Source: Paragordius varius (taxonomy: Eukaryota > Nematomorpha). From it: 64,000 nt of DNA. Shown here piece by piece: positions 1-12,000 of the stretch. The translations under genes and the position numbers were made by a program. Within the stretch, counting starts at the first letter, position 1. Each line of letters begins with the position of its first letter. The notes beneath the pieces were generated by a model. That model was not told where the DNA came from and did not search any database. It saw nothing but the letters and a program-made list of their open reading frames with translations. The stretch lies in NCBI GenBank assembly GCA_964247055.1, contig OZ176052.1:12152001-12216000 (forward strand). The letters run 5' to 3'.

Positions 1-1210
1 TTTTTGACTGAAACAAGTCCGCCCTTGTCGTCACCTTCTGTAAGTCATCCTGTAAATACGGCAAATAATATCAACAGTAATAATAATAATGTTATTGGAG
101 GTCAAAAACGAAAAAAGAAAAACCTGTGCAACTTTAATAGTAATAGCTTAACTGCGCATAAAACATTTAAAAATGATATTTCAACAACAACAACAACATC
201 ATCTAGTCACCAAAATACATGTGATGATGGACACAATGCTGGAAAAAACAAGTTAGGTTCCACATCAAAAACTGGGGGTAAATGCACTTCTTTACTTTCG
301 ATATTACCGGAACCACAAAATAGTTGTTTTGTTAAAAATGGGAAAAAATTAAGGTCTCAACCTTGTAACACACAAACACAACCAACTGCTACATCAAGTT
401 CATTCACCAATCTCTTGATTTCATTCTACAAATCGCATTATGAACATTTTCAACCAATCAATATAACCGTTAAAAACGATAAAAAACTTAGCTCTCAAAA
501 TACGAATACTTTAGACGATATGCATTCTATCAAAAGTAATCACAATTCAAAAGATTTTAAAAGAAAGTCATTTAACTCCTATCTCTATGAAACATCCAAA
601 ACTACGCCGAGTACAAAATCCAAGGCAAGTTGTTTAATACAAAACTCTAAATGTGATTTAATGAATTCCGACGAAACTTGTGATATAAGTCCACATCCTG
701 TTTCCAACAACAGAAAAACGCGGTTAGAATCAATGATTGTTGAGAAAAAAGCGTATGATCGTTGGAAACATAAATTTATTTATGAGTGGCCTAACCAGAC
801 CCCTGAATCTAGAATGAGTGTTAAACACAAACAAAATTCTAATAATATTCCAACTTCCAAAAAAAGAAAATATGTTGCTCAGCAAAACGAAACAGCTACA
901 AATGATCATATTGTTAAAGCTATACCAAATCGGCATTTAACTTTTGGTAATATATTTGTGAAACTAATATTTCTATCCTAAAATATCATGTGAATTTAAA
1001 CTAATTGTTTTATATATGATTTATAATATTTACTATATATATTCTCTTTTAGAATTACAGAAACAGGGAAGTAAATCAAAGTTTTTGAAGCTAACAGATG
1101 ATAAAATCACTTCCATACAAGAGCAAATAAATTTAGAACCGGATTCTAAGAAAATACCCGATAATTATTTCGACCAACAAAATTCTGATTCGGAAAACGA
1201 ATTAATTTAA
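1..1210 (+). CDS. Unrecognised Asn/Ser/Thr-rich nuclear-type protein, 3' part
   Basis: Open reading frame from the left edge, so the 5' end is probably missing; no convincing ATG start is visible. Two exons: 1-946 and 1053-1210 (stop TAA). The 106-nt intron has GT/AG ends and restores a Glu codon across the junction. The first exon is low complexity, with runs of Asn, Thr and Ser and two basic clusters (KRKKK, KKRKY) that look like nuclear localisation signals. A denser, charged stretch near its end (YDRWKHKFIYEW) and an acidic C-terminal tail (DSENELI) are the only parts that look conserved. I do not recognise the family. A chromatin or transcription cofactor would fit the composition, but that is a guess. 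An F1 miniature transposon begins 170 bp after the stop. Confidence 0.6.
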
Positions 1211-1377
1211 ATAATATGAATATTAATATATTTTTATATGTTCATAGAAAATTATTAATAAATTCCTATTTAACGCACACAATTTCCAAATTTAATGGTT
1301 ACTCTTTTTCAGATATTATGTTTATTTATCTTAAGGCGTTTATACACTAATTCATTTTACCATATGGTTTATCAATA

Positions 1378-2089
1378 TACCATTTACCCTTCAAGAGTGT
1401 CCTTGAACAATTCAAGTTGGTCCTTGAACAATTCAAGTTGGTCCTTGAACAATTTAAGTTGGTCCTTGAACAGTTCAAGTTTGTCCTTGAACAATTCAAG
1501 TTGGTCCTTGAACAGTTCAAGTTGGTCCTCGAACAATTCAAGTTGGTCCTTGAACAGCAAGTTGGTCCTTGAACATTTCAAGTTGGTCCTTAAAATTTAT
1601 AAATTTTGATTTAACCATAATTTTTGCATTTATTCTTTTATTTTATTATTTATTAACCTAATTTTCATTATTTATTATATATTTATTCATTTAAAAATAA
1701 AAATTTTTATTGAAAAACCACTTTTTTGTTTCAAACTATTTTTTTTTCAATTAAACAAAATTATTGACTTTTAAATGTTTTTAATGAAAAAATTTAATTA
1801 ATAACCCAGAAAACTTATATATTTTTTCATTTCGTATCAAAACCTATAAATATCCAAAATTATTTTAAGAAATGAATAAAGATATAGGGTTTCTCAAAGA
1901 TTAAAAGTTGATATCGATTTAAATTTTATGTTATATAATAGAAAATAGGTTAAAAACAATAAAATAGATGAATTATTTACAATTTGATTGATAAAATTTA
2001 AAAACAAAACAAAAAAGTCAAAGGACCAACTTGATTTGTTCAAGGACCAACTTGAATTGTTCAAGGACACTCTTGAAGTGTAAATGGTA
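1378..2089. mobile_element. Family F1 miniature inverted-repeat element, copy A, with 21-bp tandem-repeat ends
   Basis: Termini TACCATTTACCCTTCAAGAG and its near-perfect reverse complement at 2070-2089, flanked on both sides by TA (target duplication as in Tc1/mariner-type elements). Inside the left end lie about nine tandem 21-bp units (1390-1590); the right end carries two to three units in inverted orientation (2020-2070). The AT-rich centre has no coding capacity. The centre matches copy B (32479-33129) in reverse orientation over its full length, which proves a dispersed family. The 21-bp period is what makes several overlapping open frames here on both strands; none is a gene. Confidence 0.85.
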
Positions 2090-2520
2090 TATCTGAATGG
2101 TAATTGCCTATCTTTACGCTCTAAAATATGTTAATAAAACTGAGCTCTCCAGTTTGTTGAAAGTATTATTAGATAATTAACTACGGTGTCCGTTTTTCTT
2201 TTTGCAATTTTTAGACAAAAATTTTAGTTTAAATTTCGTTTTTTTAACGTTAGTTTAAAAATATGTGTATCTATATATATGAATTATGAATCAACCAGAT
2301 ATAATAAAATGTTGGTTTACCACTTCAGTAGGCAGGAAATTTATGTATCTAGTATTTTTGTGCCAGAGATTATTTAAAACTTTTTTAATTTGGTTATCTT
2401 TGCTTAAGTGATAGGAAGAAAGGCTTTTAATTTTTACATGTTCATCCTCCAATTAGATAGTGCCGAATTGAAACATATATGATTTTTAATAATATACAAA
2501 AATTTGCTAAGTTATTCATA
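2090..2520. other. No feature seen
   Basis: AT-rich sequence between the F1 copy and the mariner remnant. No open frame, repeat or RNA gene recognised. Confidence 0.6.
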
Positions 2521-2559
2521 TAAAAAACCCATTTTTATTTACCTGACATTACGAGACAA

Positions 2560-3290
2560 AGAAATCGAGTCTGCTAAAATCCAGCTCTGATTTTTATTGC
2601 AATGCTTTTTTACAGCAGAATAAAAACGCTGCCAAATTCATCTGCTGGTAGAAACATATTGTGAACATTCTCCATAGATTTAAACATGTGAAATACGGTT
2701 TGAAAAAATCGAAAAATTATAAAGTGTTAAAGGGTAGAACACACAACTGCGAAGAGTATAAAGTGAGAGTTATCGAATAATGGCCCAACATAATGGATTC
2801 GGAAGCATTACATTTTTGCATTTAACTGTGATTGTTGATGATAAGTGGTTATCTTTAATCAAAAACGGAAAAATCGTTGTTTTCTCATACCCAACCGGTT
2901 TCTCAACATTAAGGCCAAATCTCTGCGGCAAGACTATGCTTTGTGCATATTGGAACCAAAGCAGTATTTTGAATTATGATTTGAAGTTCGGTGAAACCGT
3001 TATACATAACATTATCGCTAACAAATGTTAATTTAAATTATGAATTAATAAAAAAACGATCGACATGGAAAAAGACATGGTAAAAGAATGAAGGCAAAAA
3101 CTTTAACAGACACCTTTGAATTGGTTTGGTAAGAAATTCTTTTGCAGTCGCCTACTCTCCGGGCTTAACGATATAGCTCTTTGCGTCAAGTAGGCGCACG
3201 CGCACAGAGCAACTTGAAAGTCATTAAAAAATGGCTTGACGAATGGTTTGTCGGAAAATATTGATCAAAATGTGCAAAAGTCGATGAATA
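2560..3290 (+). mobile_element. Degenerate Tc1/mariner transposase remnant
   Basis: A short frame at 2780-3031 contains LCGKTMLCAYWNQSSILNYD, which matches the mariner-transposase core around the second catalytic Asp (family form: ...K.MLC.WWD..G...YELL...). Downstream, in a shifted frame, 3219-3255 reads like KKWLDEWF, the usual C-terminal mariner motif. Upstream at 2620-2750 the translation resembles the N-terminal helix-turn-helix region (KNAAKFIC). Stops and frameshifts separate these pieces, so this is a dead copy. Clear terminal inverted repeats were not found. Confidence 0.7.
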
Positions 3291-3488
3291 ATATTCCAAA
3301 TAAATTAAATACATATATTATAAAATTGAATGGTTTTTAAGCAAAAACTTGGTAAAAATCTGCTATTTAAGTATCGGAAAAAAAGCATGATCATCAGCAT
3401 GAGCTGATTACCATATGCACTAAATATTATAAAGATCATAAAGAAGACATTATAAGAAAGGGGCACTTTAAATAGATAGGCAAATGTT

Positions 3489-4382
3489 TTAACAACATAT
3501 ATCATATTTATTTTTGACTGTATTAACGAAATCTGGATCGATTTCAAAATTGATGTTGAACCCTTTGCTAGAAATAAAATTGCGTATATCATCAAAATTT
3601 AACATTTTAAATGAGGGAGGTAAAATAGTTTCACTTTGTTTATTTTTTTGGATAGCAATGGCGGCTACATGAATATCATCCAAATGACAGACTTCAGTTA
3701 TCCAGCTCGGTTCATTTAAAAATTGTGGGCCCTTGTACAAAATATTTAAAAGAAATGGTGGCCATTCCCATTTTTGTAAATTAAATGAGTAATCTTTTAG
3801 TATTTTAGGGTTTAATGGAATACCATTAGCTTTTAAAACTGCTTCTTTAAGTGTCCAGCAAATCAAAAAACGTTGCATCCTATTATAATCATCGGTTGGC
3901 TGATTTATCCATAACCATTCAAACTCCGTTAGTACATCTTTCATTAAGGATAAAAATTTGTTCAAGTCTTTTTGGAATGTTATTTTATTGCTAATATCAC
4001 TTTTGATGAATCTCATATAGGACATGACATCGATCCCTACTTTCGAATCAAAAGCTCCGCATAACACGCAAAATTTTCCGTCGTGTGAAATATTAAAATC
4101 ATATTGAATATTTTGGATACCAGTGAATATAGGCTTTCCGTTCGATGATCGCGATATATTGAGATTTCCCGAAATATTGTTTTTCAGCTTTATAAACAGG
4201 TAATATATTAGCAATCTCCCAGCTGCCGCAGCTTTGAAATCTTTCAAAAATGAGTACTTAATAAGTTTATCTTTTTCAAATATATCGACACAAGAAGAAA
4301 GAAATTTGACACTTTCCACTGTAATTTTCCAATCATAAAAATTAAATGCCCATATTACAGGCTGGAACTCATCTACAATCAT
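3489..4382 (-). CDS. AASDHPPT: 4'-phosphopantetheinyl transferase (AASDHPPT type)
   Basis: Single-exon gene, 297 aa (human AASDHPPT is 309). It transfers the phosphopantetheine arm of CoA to a conserved Ser of carrier proteins such as fatty acid synthase ACP; it is a cytosolic enzyme. Visible Sfp-type motifs: FKAAAAGRLL (about 49-58), GKPIF (82-86), FNISHDG (96-102), VGIDVM (115-120) with the Mg-binding Asp at 118, and FLICWTLKEAVLKANG (172-187) with the catalytic Glu in WTLKEA. The start is the first ATG of the frame, followed directly by the conserved Trp-rich N-terminus. It is the only complete intronless gene in the window, which is notable where neighbours are intron-rich; retroposition is possible but unproven. 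No tight neighbour. Confidence 0.95.
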   Translation of the reverse strand: MIVDEFQPVIWAFNFYDWKITVESVKFLSSCVDIFEKDKLIKYSFLKDFKAAAAGRLLIYYLFIKLKNNISGNLNISRSSNGKPIFTGIQNIQYDFNISHDGKFCVLCGAFDSKVGIDVMSYMRFIKSDISNKITFQKDLNKFLSLMKDVLTEFEWLWINQPTDDYNRMQRFLICWTLKEAVLKANGIPLNPKILKDYSFNLQKWEWPPFLLNILYKGPQFLNEPSWITEVCHLDDIHVAAIAIQKNKQSETILPPSFKMLNFDDIRNFISSKGFNINFEIDPDFVNTVKNKYDICC

Positions 4383-5735
4383 ATATACACATGCTTTTAT
4401 ATCTGGTGGTTATTAAATATTTTTGAAAATAAAAAAAACTATGTAACTTTTCGTTTAAATCAAGCTAGATATAATTTGTGTCATATTAACAATATAAGAT
4501 AGGTGTTGAATTGTATGTATTTTTATTTGTCTTAAAAGACCCATAAAATAAATCTATAAGTTATAGGTGATTTTCTAGCCAATGTTTTAATTATTAAAGG
4601 ACTTTAAATTAAATAAATCCAAAATATTTTCAAATATTATAATCTCAAGGAAACCAGTAAATAAATCGTATGAGTTTATTTTATCTATTTAAAATGGTTA
4701 TTAATGAGCTAAAGGATCTATATCCAGATAAAGATATGTATCCAAAGATATTCCAAAAACTAGAATATGTGTCCGAATTAGGTTCCAGAAAACCTGAAAT
4801 TTATCTAAATTAGCTCTCAGAATAAATGTTCGGCTTCATCGAATCATATCGGAAAAATGTTTGTATGGTATAGGCGTTTTTATACTGTTTCCATCATTAC
4901 TCAAATGAGTATGAAGCGCGGTTAACCAAATTCCAAAAATTATAAAATATTTCTATTTTATATTTAGCATTTATTATAGATTTTTATCGCATAATCTCGA
5001 TATTTAACCTTTATTTTAAGAAAATTTGCCCATTTTAGAAAAGGGAAAAAATGTGACCAAGTTTTACTAAAATATTATTTAAAAAAGTCCCCACTTATTA
5101 TTTTCTGATATGGACCCTTAAGAAATGATTACCTTCTTACATGAGTCGTAGGGACCAAAAAAAGCACAACGATAACCCTCATAAATTTTATCACAATATA
5201 TATTATATATCATCAGGATTTTTTGTGGACAATGTGTATGTGCGCAAATTTGCTAGGAATCAAAGGTCAAAATTACTAACTTCAAATCATTCGAAATTCA
5301 AAAGAAATACACTATCAGAATTTTAATTCATTTTTTTATCAGGATATAATTTTAATAAAAACTATTATTATACACACCAATTTCATCCATGGTGAAATAG
5401 TAATTATTTGTAGCTCTGTGTTCAATATGCTTCGACATTTATAAAGTAAAGTGTCTAACCAGATTTGAATTAAAATGCATTTCTTAGTGTGGAAATTTTT
5501 ACGGAAATAACTAAAGTTTCAGTTTTTCTATAAACAATTAATTTTGCACATTAGCTTCTTAACTTTTAATCTTTATGTTATAACCTCATTTCCTATGGAC
5601 AAAATTTGACCATTATAAATAAATTGGTAGCCGAACTATTTATAAAGATATATATTTGATATTTCTCGCAAATTGTACCAAATGTATTTAAAGGTTTTAC
5701 CGGTTTTTTAATGAAAATGTAATTTTTAAATGAGA
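4383..5735. other. Intergenic, no gene seen
   Basis: AT-rich. The only frame of note (5141-5326, 61 codons) has no family resemblance and no splice context, so I treat it as chance. Confidence 0.55.
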
Positions 5736-5739
5736 TCCA

Positions 5740-5990
5740 TTATTTATTTTATACAAAATATACTCTATTGGCTTCTGCACATTTGTCCACTTCTCTGGTA
5801 TCATATGAATGCCGTTCTAGGAAAATCTTATGCAGAAAATCATTCGTCAAGCCATTTTCCAACGTCTTCGCTCTTATTAAAGGGCTGTTCTCCGGGAGTG
5901 CGCCCCATTGATTCGTATTCGTCAGATGGCGCAAGTTCAAAAGGGTCAGCAAAATCGTAAAATCTTCCTATCGAAGCGATTTAAATATGT
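5740..5990 (-). mobile_element. Second mariner-like transposase scrap
   Basis: On the minus strand one frame reads KSEDVGKWLDE, then after in-frame stops a stretch resembling FSA.DFPRTAFI.Y.RSGQMC. This follows the mariner C-terminal pattern (..EEVKKWLDEWFA...FY..GI..LPERW.KC). Short, broken and without visible ends. The resemblance is moderate, not decisive. Confidence 0.45.
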
Positions 5991-5999
5991 CTTTTACTG

Positions 6000-6510
6000 G
6001 GTTCTGTGTGAGACTAAGCATTTAAATTACTTTGCCATGTTTTCTGGATCATTCCTGCAGTTTTTGGATTAATGCGAGGTTTAAATTAGCTATTTGTTAC
6101 AATAATGTTGTGTATAATAATTTCACGAGACCTTAGAAGTTTGCTATTTTCTCACACTATACACAACATAATTTTCTTGCTGAAACGATTTGCAAGTGTT
6201 GATGGACCTCGGCTTAACAAGTTGAGGTTACAATTTTTGCGCTTTAAATTACAAAATTACGTCATTCATCATCACCCGGAAAAATAATTTATTTTTGTGA
6301 CATTGAATCAGGATTTCACTAGTCACTTTGCGATTTACAGTTACGTTCTAAATCGTGTGAAATCTATTTTCCGGTATGGCTCCCATTTCACATATCATCT
6401 ATTGATTGGTTTTGTTATACAAGTGATGCCTTGCTAATTGTTAAGTTTAGGTTGAGTCATCATCCAATCATTTTTACACTTTATCGTTACAGTTTTGTGG
6501 TGTATTGAGA
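6000..6510. other. Intergenic, nothing recognised
   Basis: No coding frame with family resemblance and no clear repeat. A 60-codon frame at 6105-6287 is not supported. Confidence 0.5.
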
Positions 6511-6760
6511 ATCAGAGGCGTAACCAAGGGGGAAAGGGGGACTTATGCACCGGGAGCCATAGTTGAAAGGGCGCCGGATTTCAATTTTTTTTTAAATTTT
6601 ATTTAAAAAAGGTTTTTAAAGTTATTTTTTTAAATAATTTATAAATTATCACCCATTTATGAGTACGGTTTAAATTTGATTATTTTATTAAAATTCAAGG
6701 GGCTTGATGGAGGGGGGAGGGGCGCCACGGATTCATGCACCGGCCGCTAGACATCTCTTT
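6511..6760. mobile_element. Possible non-autonomous hAT-like element
   Basis: Begins CAGAGGCGTAACCAAGGGGG, with TATGCACCGG just inside, and ends near a second ATGCACCGG at 6735. G-rich tracts with an AT-rich centre and no coding capacity resemble short hAT-type elements of animals. The right inverted repeat is eroded and no 8-bp target duplication is clear. Confidence 0.4.
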
Positions 6761-7384
6761 TACACTAAATTCATATTTTATATTTTCTAGACCATGCCTC
6801 ACGTGTTGTAATCGATGGTTTATCGTTATCATATGATTCTAAAGGTAAACGACTTTGAACAACCTTTTTCTTCTGATTGAAAGCTCTGTGCCAATTTCTT
6901 TTTCCCGCATAAAATTTGACAAAATATGTTAACTGTGTCCTAGTGGGTGTTTGTAGATTAAGGATATATAAACAAAATGGGTCTGTATTTAATTAATTGT
7001 TTATTAAGGCCCTTATTTTTCGAATTCGACACGCGATGCCATTTGTAGGCACACTTGTTCTACAAATATTTGAATTCTTTAATCAAAAATAATTAAATTA
7101 AATTTTTTGGCATTTTATGGAATTTCATATTATACCATTTTTGAGTCAAAAGCAACATTTTTTCAGGCAAATGCAACAAATTTTTAACCTAAAGCAAAAC
7201 ATTATCAATAAACACAACATTTTTTCAGTTGGTTTTGCTGAATATGTTGCGTTTGTTGGAAAAAATGTTGCTTTTGACTGATAATCTATATATTTATAAT
7301 GGAAAATGCTGGCGTTGTGATCTGTTTCTGGAAAACCGATAGACCCATTCAAATCCAAATGTCAAAAAAATATCATTAATGAAT

Positions 7385-8130
7385 GCCCCGACAATATCGC
7401 CCTTTTTTAAATTAGGCCCCCGATTCGGGCCCACCCCGTGTAAAAACGGTTTTTTTTCAAATCGTGTCTTTAAGACAATTTTCCGGAGAATGTGTTGGAC
7501 CATTCAATTTCAAATATAATTTTTGTTTGCTTATTTTCGATTGCGCCGAACATCGTCGTCTCGCTTTTTTAATTTAGGCCCTCTTTTTACCCACTCCCCC
7601 CGTAAAATGCCATTTTTTTAAATAAACAAAGTCCACAAAAATAATTTTTTGATTCTATTTTTCGCCCAAGTTGTGAGACCGTAAAAATTCAATAAGGATT
7701 CCACGTATTCCCTGTTAAAAGGTAAAAATTTTAGTCAAGCGTTTTTTTGATGATAGCTGCTGAGTGAGTCGCTACCCGCGAAAAACTGTCTCGTCATATC
7801 GAAATAGCGTGTGGGGCTAAATTTTAGAAAACCTATCAGGCCATATTGAGCGGATTTTTTAAATTAGCCGTTAAATAGACCCTTTACTCCCTATAAAATG
7901 CGCTATCATCAACTATTATTTAGTTTTGAAGCCATTCTTTTATAAACTATTAGAAATGAATGATGATTCCAGGTATGAAGGCAATTTTTTTATCTAACTA
8001 CATTTTTATATTAACCTCTGAGTAGTGGGTCGTACCCGTCTACAACTGCGCCATCATATCGATATAACATGCCTTTGGAGCCAAATTTCAGAATGAGACT
8101 ATGTGAATCATATTAAAACTTCTGCCGCAT
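7385..8130. repeat. Dispersed ~270-bp repeat unit, locus 1 (two degenerate units)
   Basis: Shares long stretches with 29520-29900, for example GGCCCACCCCGTGTAAAAA, GACAATTTTCCGGA and GATTGCGCCGAAC. Within this locus the motif CATATCGAAATAGCGTG (about 7795) recurs as CATATCGATATAACATG (about 8056), a period near 265 bp. It is GC-richer than the flanks and non-coding. Confidence 0.65.
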
Positions 8131-8172
8131 AATAAAATTGCTTATAAAATCAAAAATGCCCCCCCCCCCTTT

Positions 8173-8195
8173 CTCGGGCTGCGTAGCAGCCCGAG
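8173..8195. other. Perfect 10-bp-stem hairpin beside a poly-C run
   Basis: CTCGGGCTGC-GTA-GCAGCCCGAG: a perfect 10-bp stem with a 3-nt loop, immediately after about 12 C residues and a short T run. It stands out in 30% GC surroundings. It may be the tip of a mobile element, as it borders the 270-bp repeat locus. Function unknown. Confidence 0.6.
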
Positions 8196-9080
8196 ATTTA
8201 CGCTAGTGGTATATAAAATAAGTAAGGTGTTCTTCGTTAAGGTGCCTGATGAGCATAATTTTATCAGTTCATAGATGCTTTTAAAAGTTTATTATGAGGG
8301 GGTGGGTCATTATGAGGGGAATTTTTATTTTTGAGAAACTTAACTAAAATAATATACATTAAATGTTCGAAATAGATTTTAAAATATGCAATCAATGCAC
8401 TTTCGTATGTATTTATAATAATTATATTGCTAAAATTATATAATAAATACTTAATAATATAGCACATCCGTCTATCTATTTATACAAACTTACACTTTTC
8501 TTTAATATACTTTGCAGTAGGGTTCTAATCGTGCTTAGTTATTTTATATGTCCTATAAGAAAATTGTTGAAATTCGTATTTCTCCATATCGAATCACAAA
8601 ATTAGACATCATTATAATTTTTTGGCAAAAGTTAAATTTCAACAAAATATTTTGTCAACTCATATATAATATAAAACCCAAACAATTTTATTTAATTTTC
8701 AGACTTAAAAGTTCTATATTTGTGATTTGCGAATTAAAATAAAAAAAGGCGAGCGCGATACCATATTTTGAGATCAAAAAAAATAATAAAAACGATCACT
8801 GCAAAAATCAAGTCTGTTTCATCGTTTCGAGGCATGTCCGAAACGGTAAAAATATATATATTTTTTCAATCCATCGCTTAAGATTTTCATTACATCAATA
8901 TTGATTTTTTCTAAATTTAATATAAACCAAACCTACAATATCGAATAAATTTAATTTTGCAAAGCCGCCACCTCTTATTAAATCAATAGATGATATGATA
9001 TATAAGGTTTTTTATTTATATATACATTGCTAACTACTATTTATTAATAGGTATATATTATATATTAAATTTAAAGTTAT
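8196..9080. other. Intergenic / POLH 3' flank, nothing recognised
   Basis: Very AT-rich. Frames at 8264-8467 and 8548-8742 have chance composition (Ile, Asn, Lys, Phe) and no family resemblance. Confidence 0.5.
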
Positions 9081-12000
9081 CTAAAAATATTTTTTAATAT
9101 TGTTCGTATTGCTCCTGAGATTATGAGTATTTTTTGGAGAAACATTATTTCTCTTGACAGACCCTTTATTATGGGGTGAAATATCGCTTGTTTTTCGTTT
9201 TTTCTTTTGTTGTGACGGAGAATGCTTTGTGGCGATACTTTTCTGCCTTTTCATTTTATCAAAATCCATTTCATTTTCAATTTGCCATCTCAAATGGTCC
9301 GGCAAACTTTTGAGAACGTCATGATCCACCCTATGCCAATCATATAAGTGATCGGTTTTCTCAGATTTTGGTTCTAAATGATATAATATATTTATCATTT
9401 ATTCACCCTTGAACAATTTAAATTCACCCTCGAACAATTCAAATTCCCCCTAAAATAAATTATGTATTTTTTTATTGAAATTAAAATAATAATGAAAATA
9501 AGCTATGTCACAGAGATATATTATTGATGAGTTATATTACCCCTAAAATTCAAAATTTTATTTTTAGGGTAAATTTGATGTGTTAAAGGGTGAAATTGAA
9601 TTGTAAATGGAAATTATAAAGAATTTCGTTTCGATATTTAAGACCATTTTATTTAAAGTGGATCCCCTTTCCCCTACATGACGTACTTTTTTAAATAAAC
9701 AGCCCCATAAAGTAATTATCTTATGCTGATGTTATGCATTTTTTCGTATTTAAATAAAGCTCTAACTTTTTGAATTATAATCGTTGTTGAAAACACGTTA
9801 AGTATGTGAGTATTATGAAAAATTTATTAGCTAGAAAAAAAATTTTTTTTCTTTTTTATCCTAATTACCATCTGTAGAATATTATTAGTTATTATATAAT
9901 AATATATAAAATTTAAATTAATAAATTTCTTTTCAAAAAAGGGTCTGATGCGGATACTGATAAATTATTTTCCCCCCATGGGAGTCATCATGGAGAAGGT
10001 GCTTTATTGTATACACTAAACCCAAAATGTAACATAACAGTAATACATTCTTAGAAACAAAAAAATTAAAATATAATTTGCCATTAAATAATTAAACTTA
10101 AAATTTAAAATAATTTTCATTAAAATGTATTGATAAACGCTATAAAAAGATAACCTAAAAATTTCTTCATCGGCTCTGGCGATGATAAGTGTTCAGAAGG
10201 TTTAGGTAATTTTTTGGGTTCTTTAAAGTTTTCTTTAGTATTTGGAGTTGATTTGATTTGAAAAGCATTTAAATTTGTCTGTTTTTGCTTATTGCGTGTT
10301 GGTGAAGTCGAATCTGAACCGAAATCGAAAAAATTTGTTGCAGAAAGTGAAATATTTGTAACTGGTGGTTCCCTATATTCAATATGAAAGAATTAGGATT
10401 TTAGTTGAATAGGGTTCATAAAAAAGTAAAAATAGATATGTTCTTTTAGCATGTAAACAGGATCCTTATACCAAATTATATGTGCTCAAAATATTAATTG
10501 GCTATGTATTATAATAAAAAGATATATCAATATAATCATGGTTTTTATAACAGATACACATTTTTACAGTAAGACTATTATTATACACACAAAATGTATA
10601 TAGACAAATATTTTTGAAAAAGAGTAATTATATTTGATACCTGGAAGTTTTCGCATATACAGTCATGTATCCTTTTTATCGAAAATTTATTTTTTTTTCG
10701 TTAAATGGTTATAAATATTTGGTAAAGAATGGAAAAAACAAGAACATGGTAATTCTTATACTTTTTGATGAATATGATATTGTTAATACCATAGAGCTCT
10801 TGTTTTTTCCATTCTTTACCGAATATCTATATCCATTTGAAAAATAAAGTTTGGTTTAATAAAGGATACATGACTGTACATTGTTTTAGTTTGCGAAACA
10901 GTAATTGATAACTGACAATACATTTAATTATAATTATATAGTTTATGTAAGAAAAGTCAAGATCTTAAAAGGTATGGTTGTCTTTTTAGAAAAATTTTCT
11001 ATTATTTATTTGAATTAATTTGTGTAATTTTAAGATTGTGGCTAACAATTATATTTAAACAAGTGAATGCCTTTAACAAATCAAAGAACTATAATACATT
11101 CATAACGAATCAGACAATAAAAAATAAACCATTTCTGTTCATCTTGAGCCGTATTAAATTTTCTAATATTTCTCATGCAAATATCCGTAAATTGAGAGGC
11201 GTCTTTGAATGACTCAGAAGGCGGAAATGGGAATTGATGAGACACTCTATTAGTTTCAGTGTGGACATCTTGACCCAATAATATGTGCAAAGTTTTGGGT
11301 TTTCGATTATTCTACATAGAAAAAAAAACAAAATTATATTGAAAATTTGTGAGTTTGTTTAACAATAATCGGATTAAAAGTAAAATTTCATTTTCTAAAA
11401 TAAAATAAACTTGATAAAATAATAAAACACTTAACCAAAGCCTGTGATAATATTCAAAATAAAAATAACCTCATTTTGATCTTTATCTAATCGCTCGAGC
11501 AGTTCTGTCACCAATTGGGTCATCCAAAATGTAACCTAAAATAAAATATATAGGTAAATCTTTCTTAATTCATGAGTTTGTTCTAGATAAAATTAATTTA
11601 TTCTATATTATACAAAATGTATGCGCATTTGATATCTATATATTATGTCAATTTATGACTCTTTCAATTAAATAATATAAAGAATATTCGGAATATATTA
11701 ATAATCCATTGCCATATATATATAATAAAAGCATATAAAGTGATTATGAAAAAATATTATTTTCTCTCAAAAAGATTTATAAATATAAGCTTTCAATAAT
11801 AAGTTGCACGCATGTAATAAAAATATGAAATAAAAGATGTAATTTGGTCGGTCACCGAATAGTTATAACAATAAGCGAATTCATTCATTCTATTCTTTTT
11901 CAAGTCAAAAAAAGCATTTATTGCTTTTCAGGCAGTTATTAACATAATGGATAATTTTTTGTAAAGCGTTTCCAAAATAGTTATTATTTTGACCAGTTTG

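Noticed and set aside
1295-1609. Overlapping frames on both strands at 1.3-1.6 kb as small proteins
   Set aside because: They are the 21-bp tandem units of the F1 element end.
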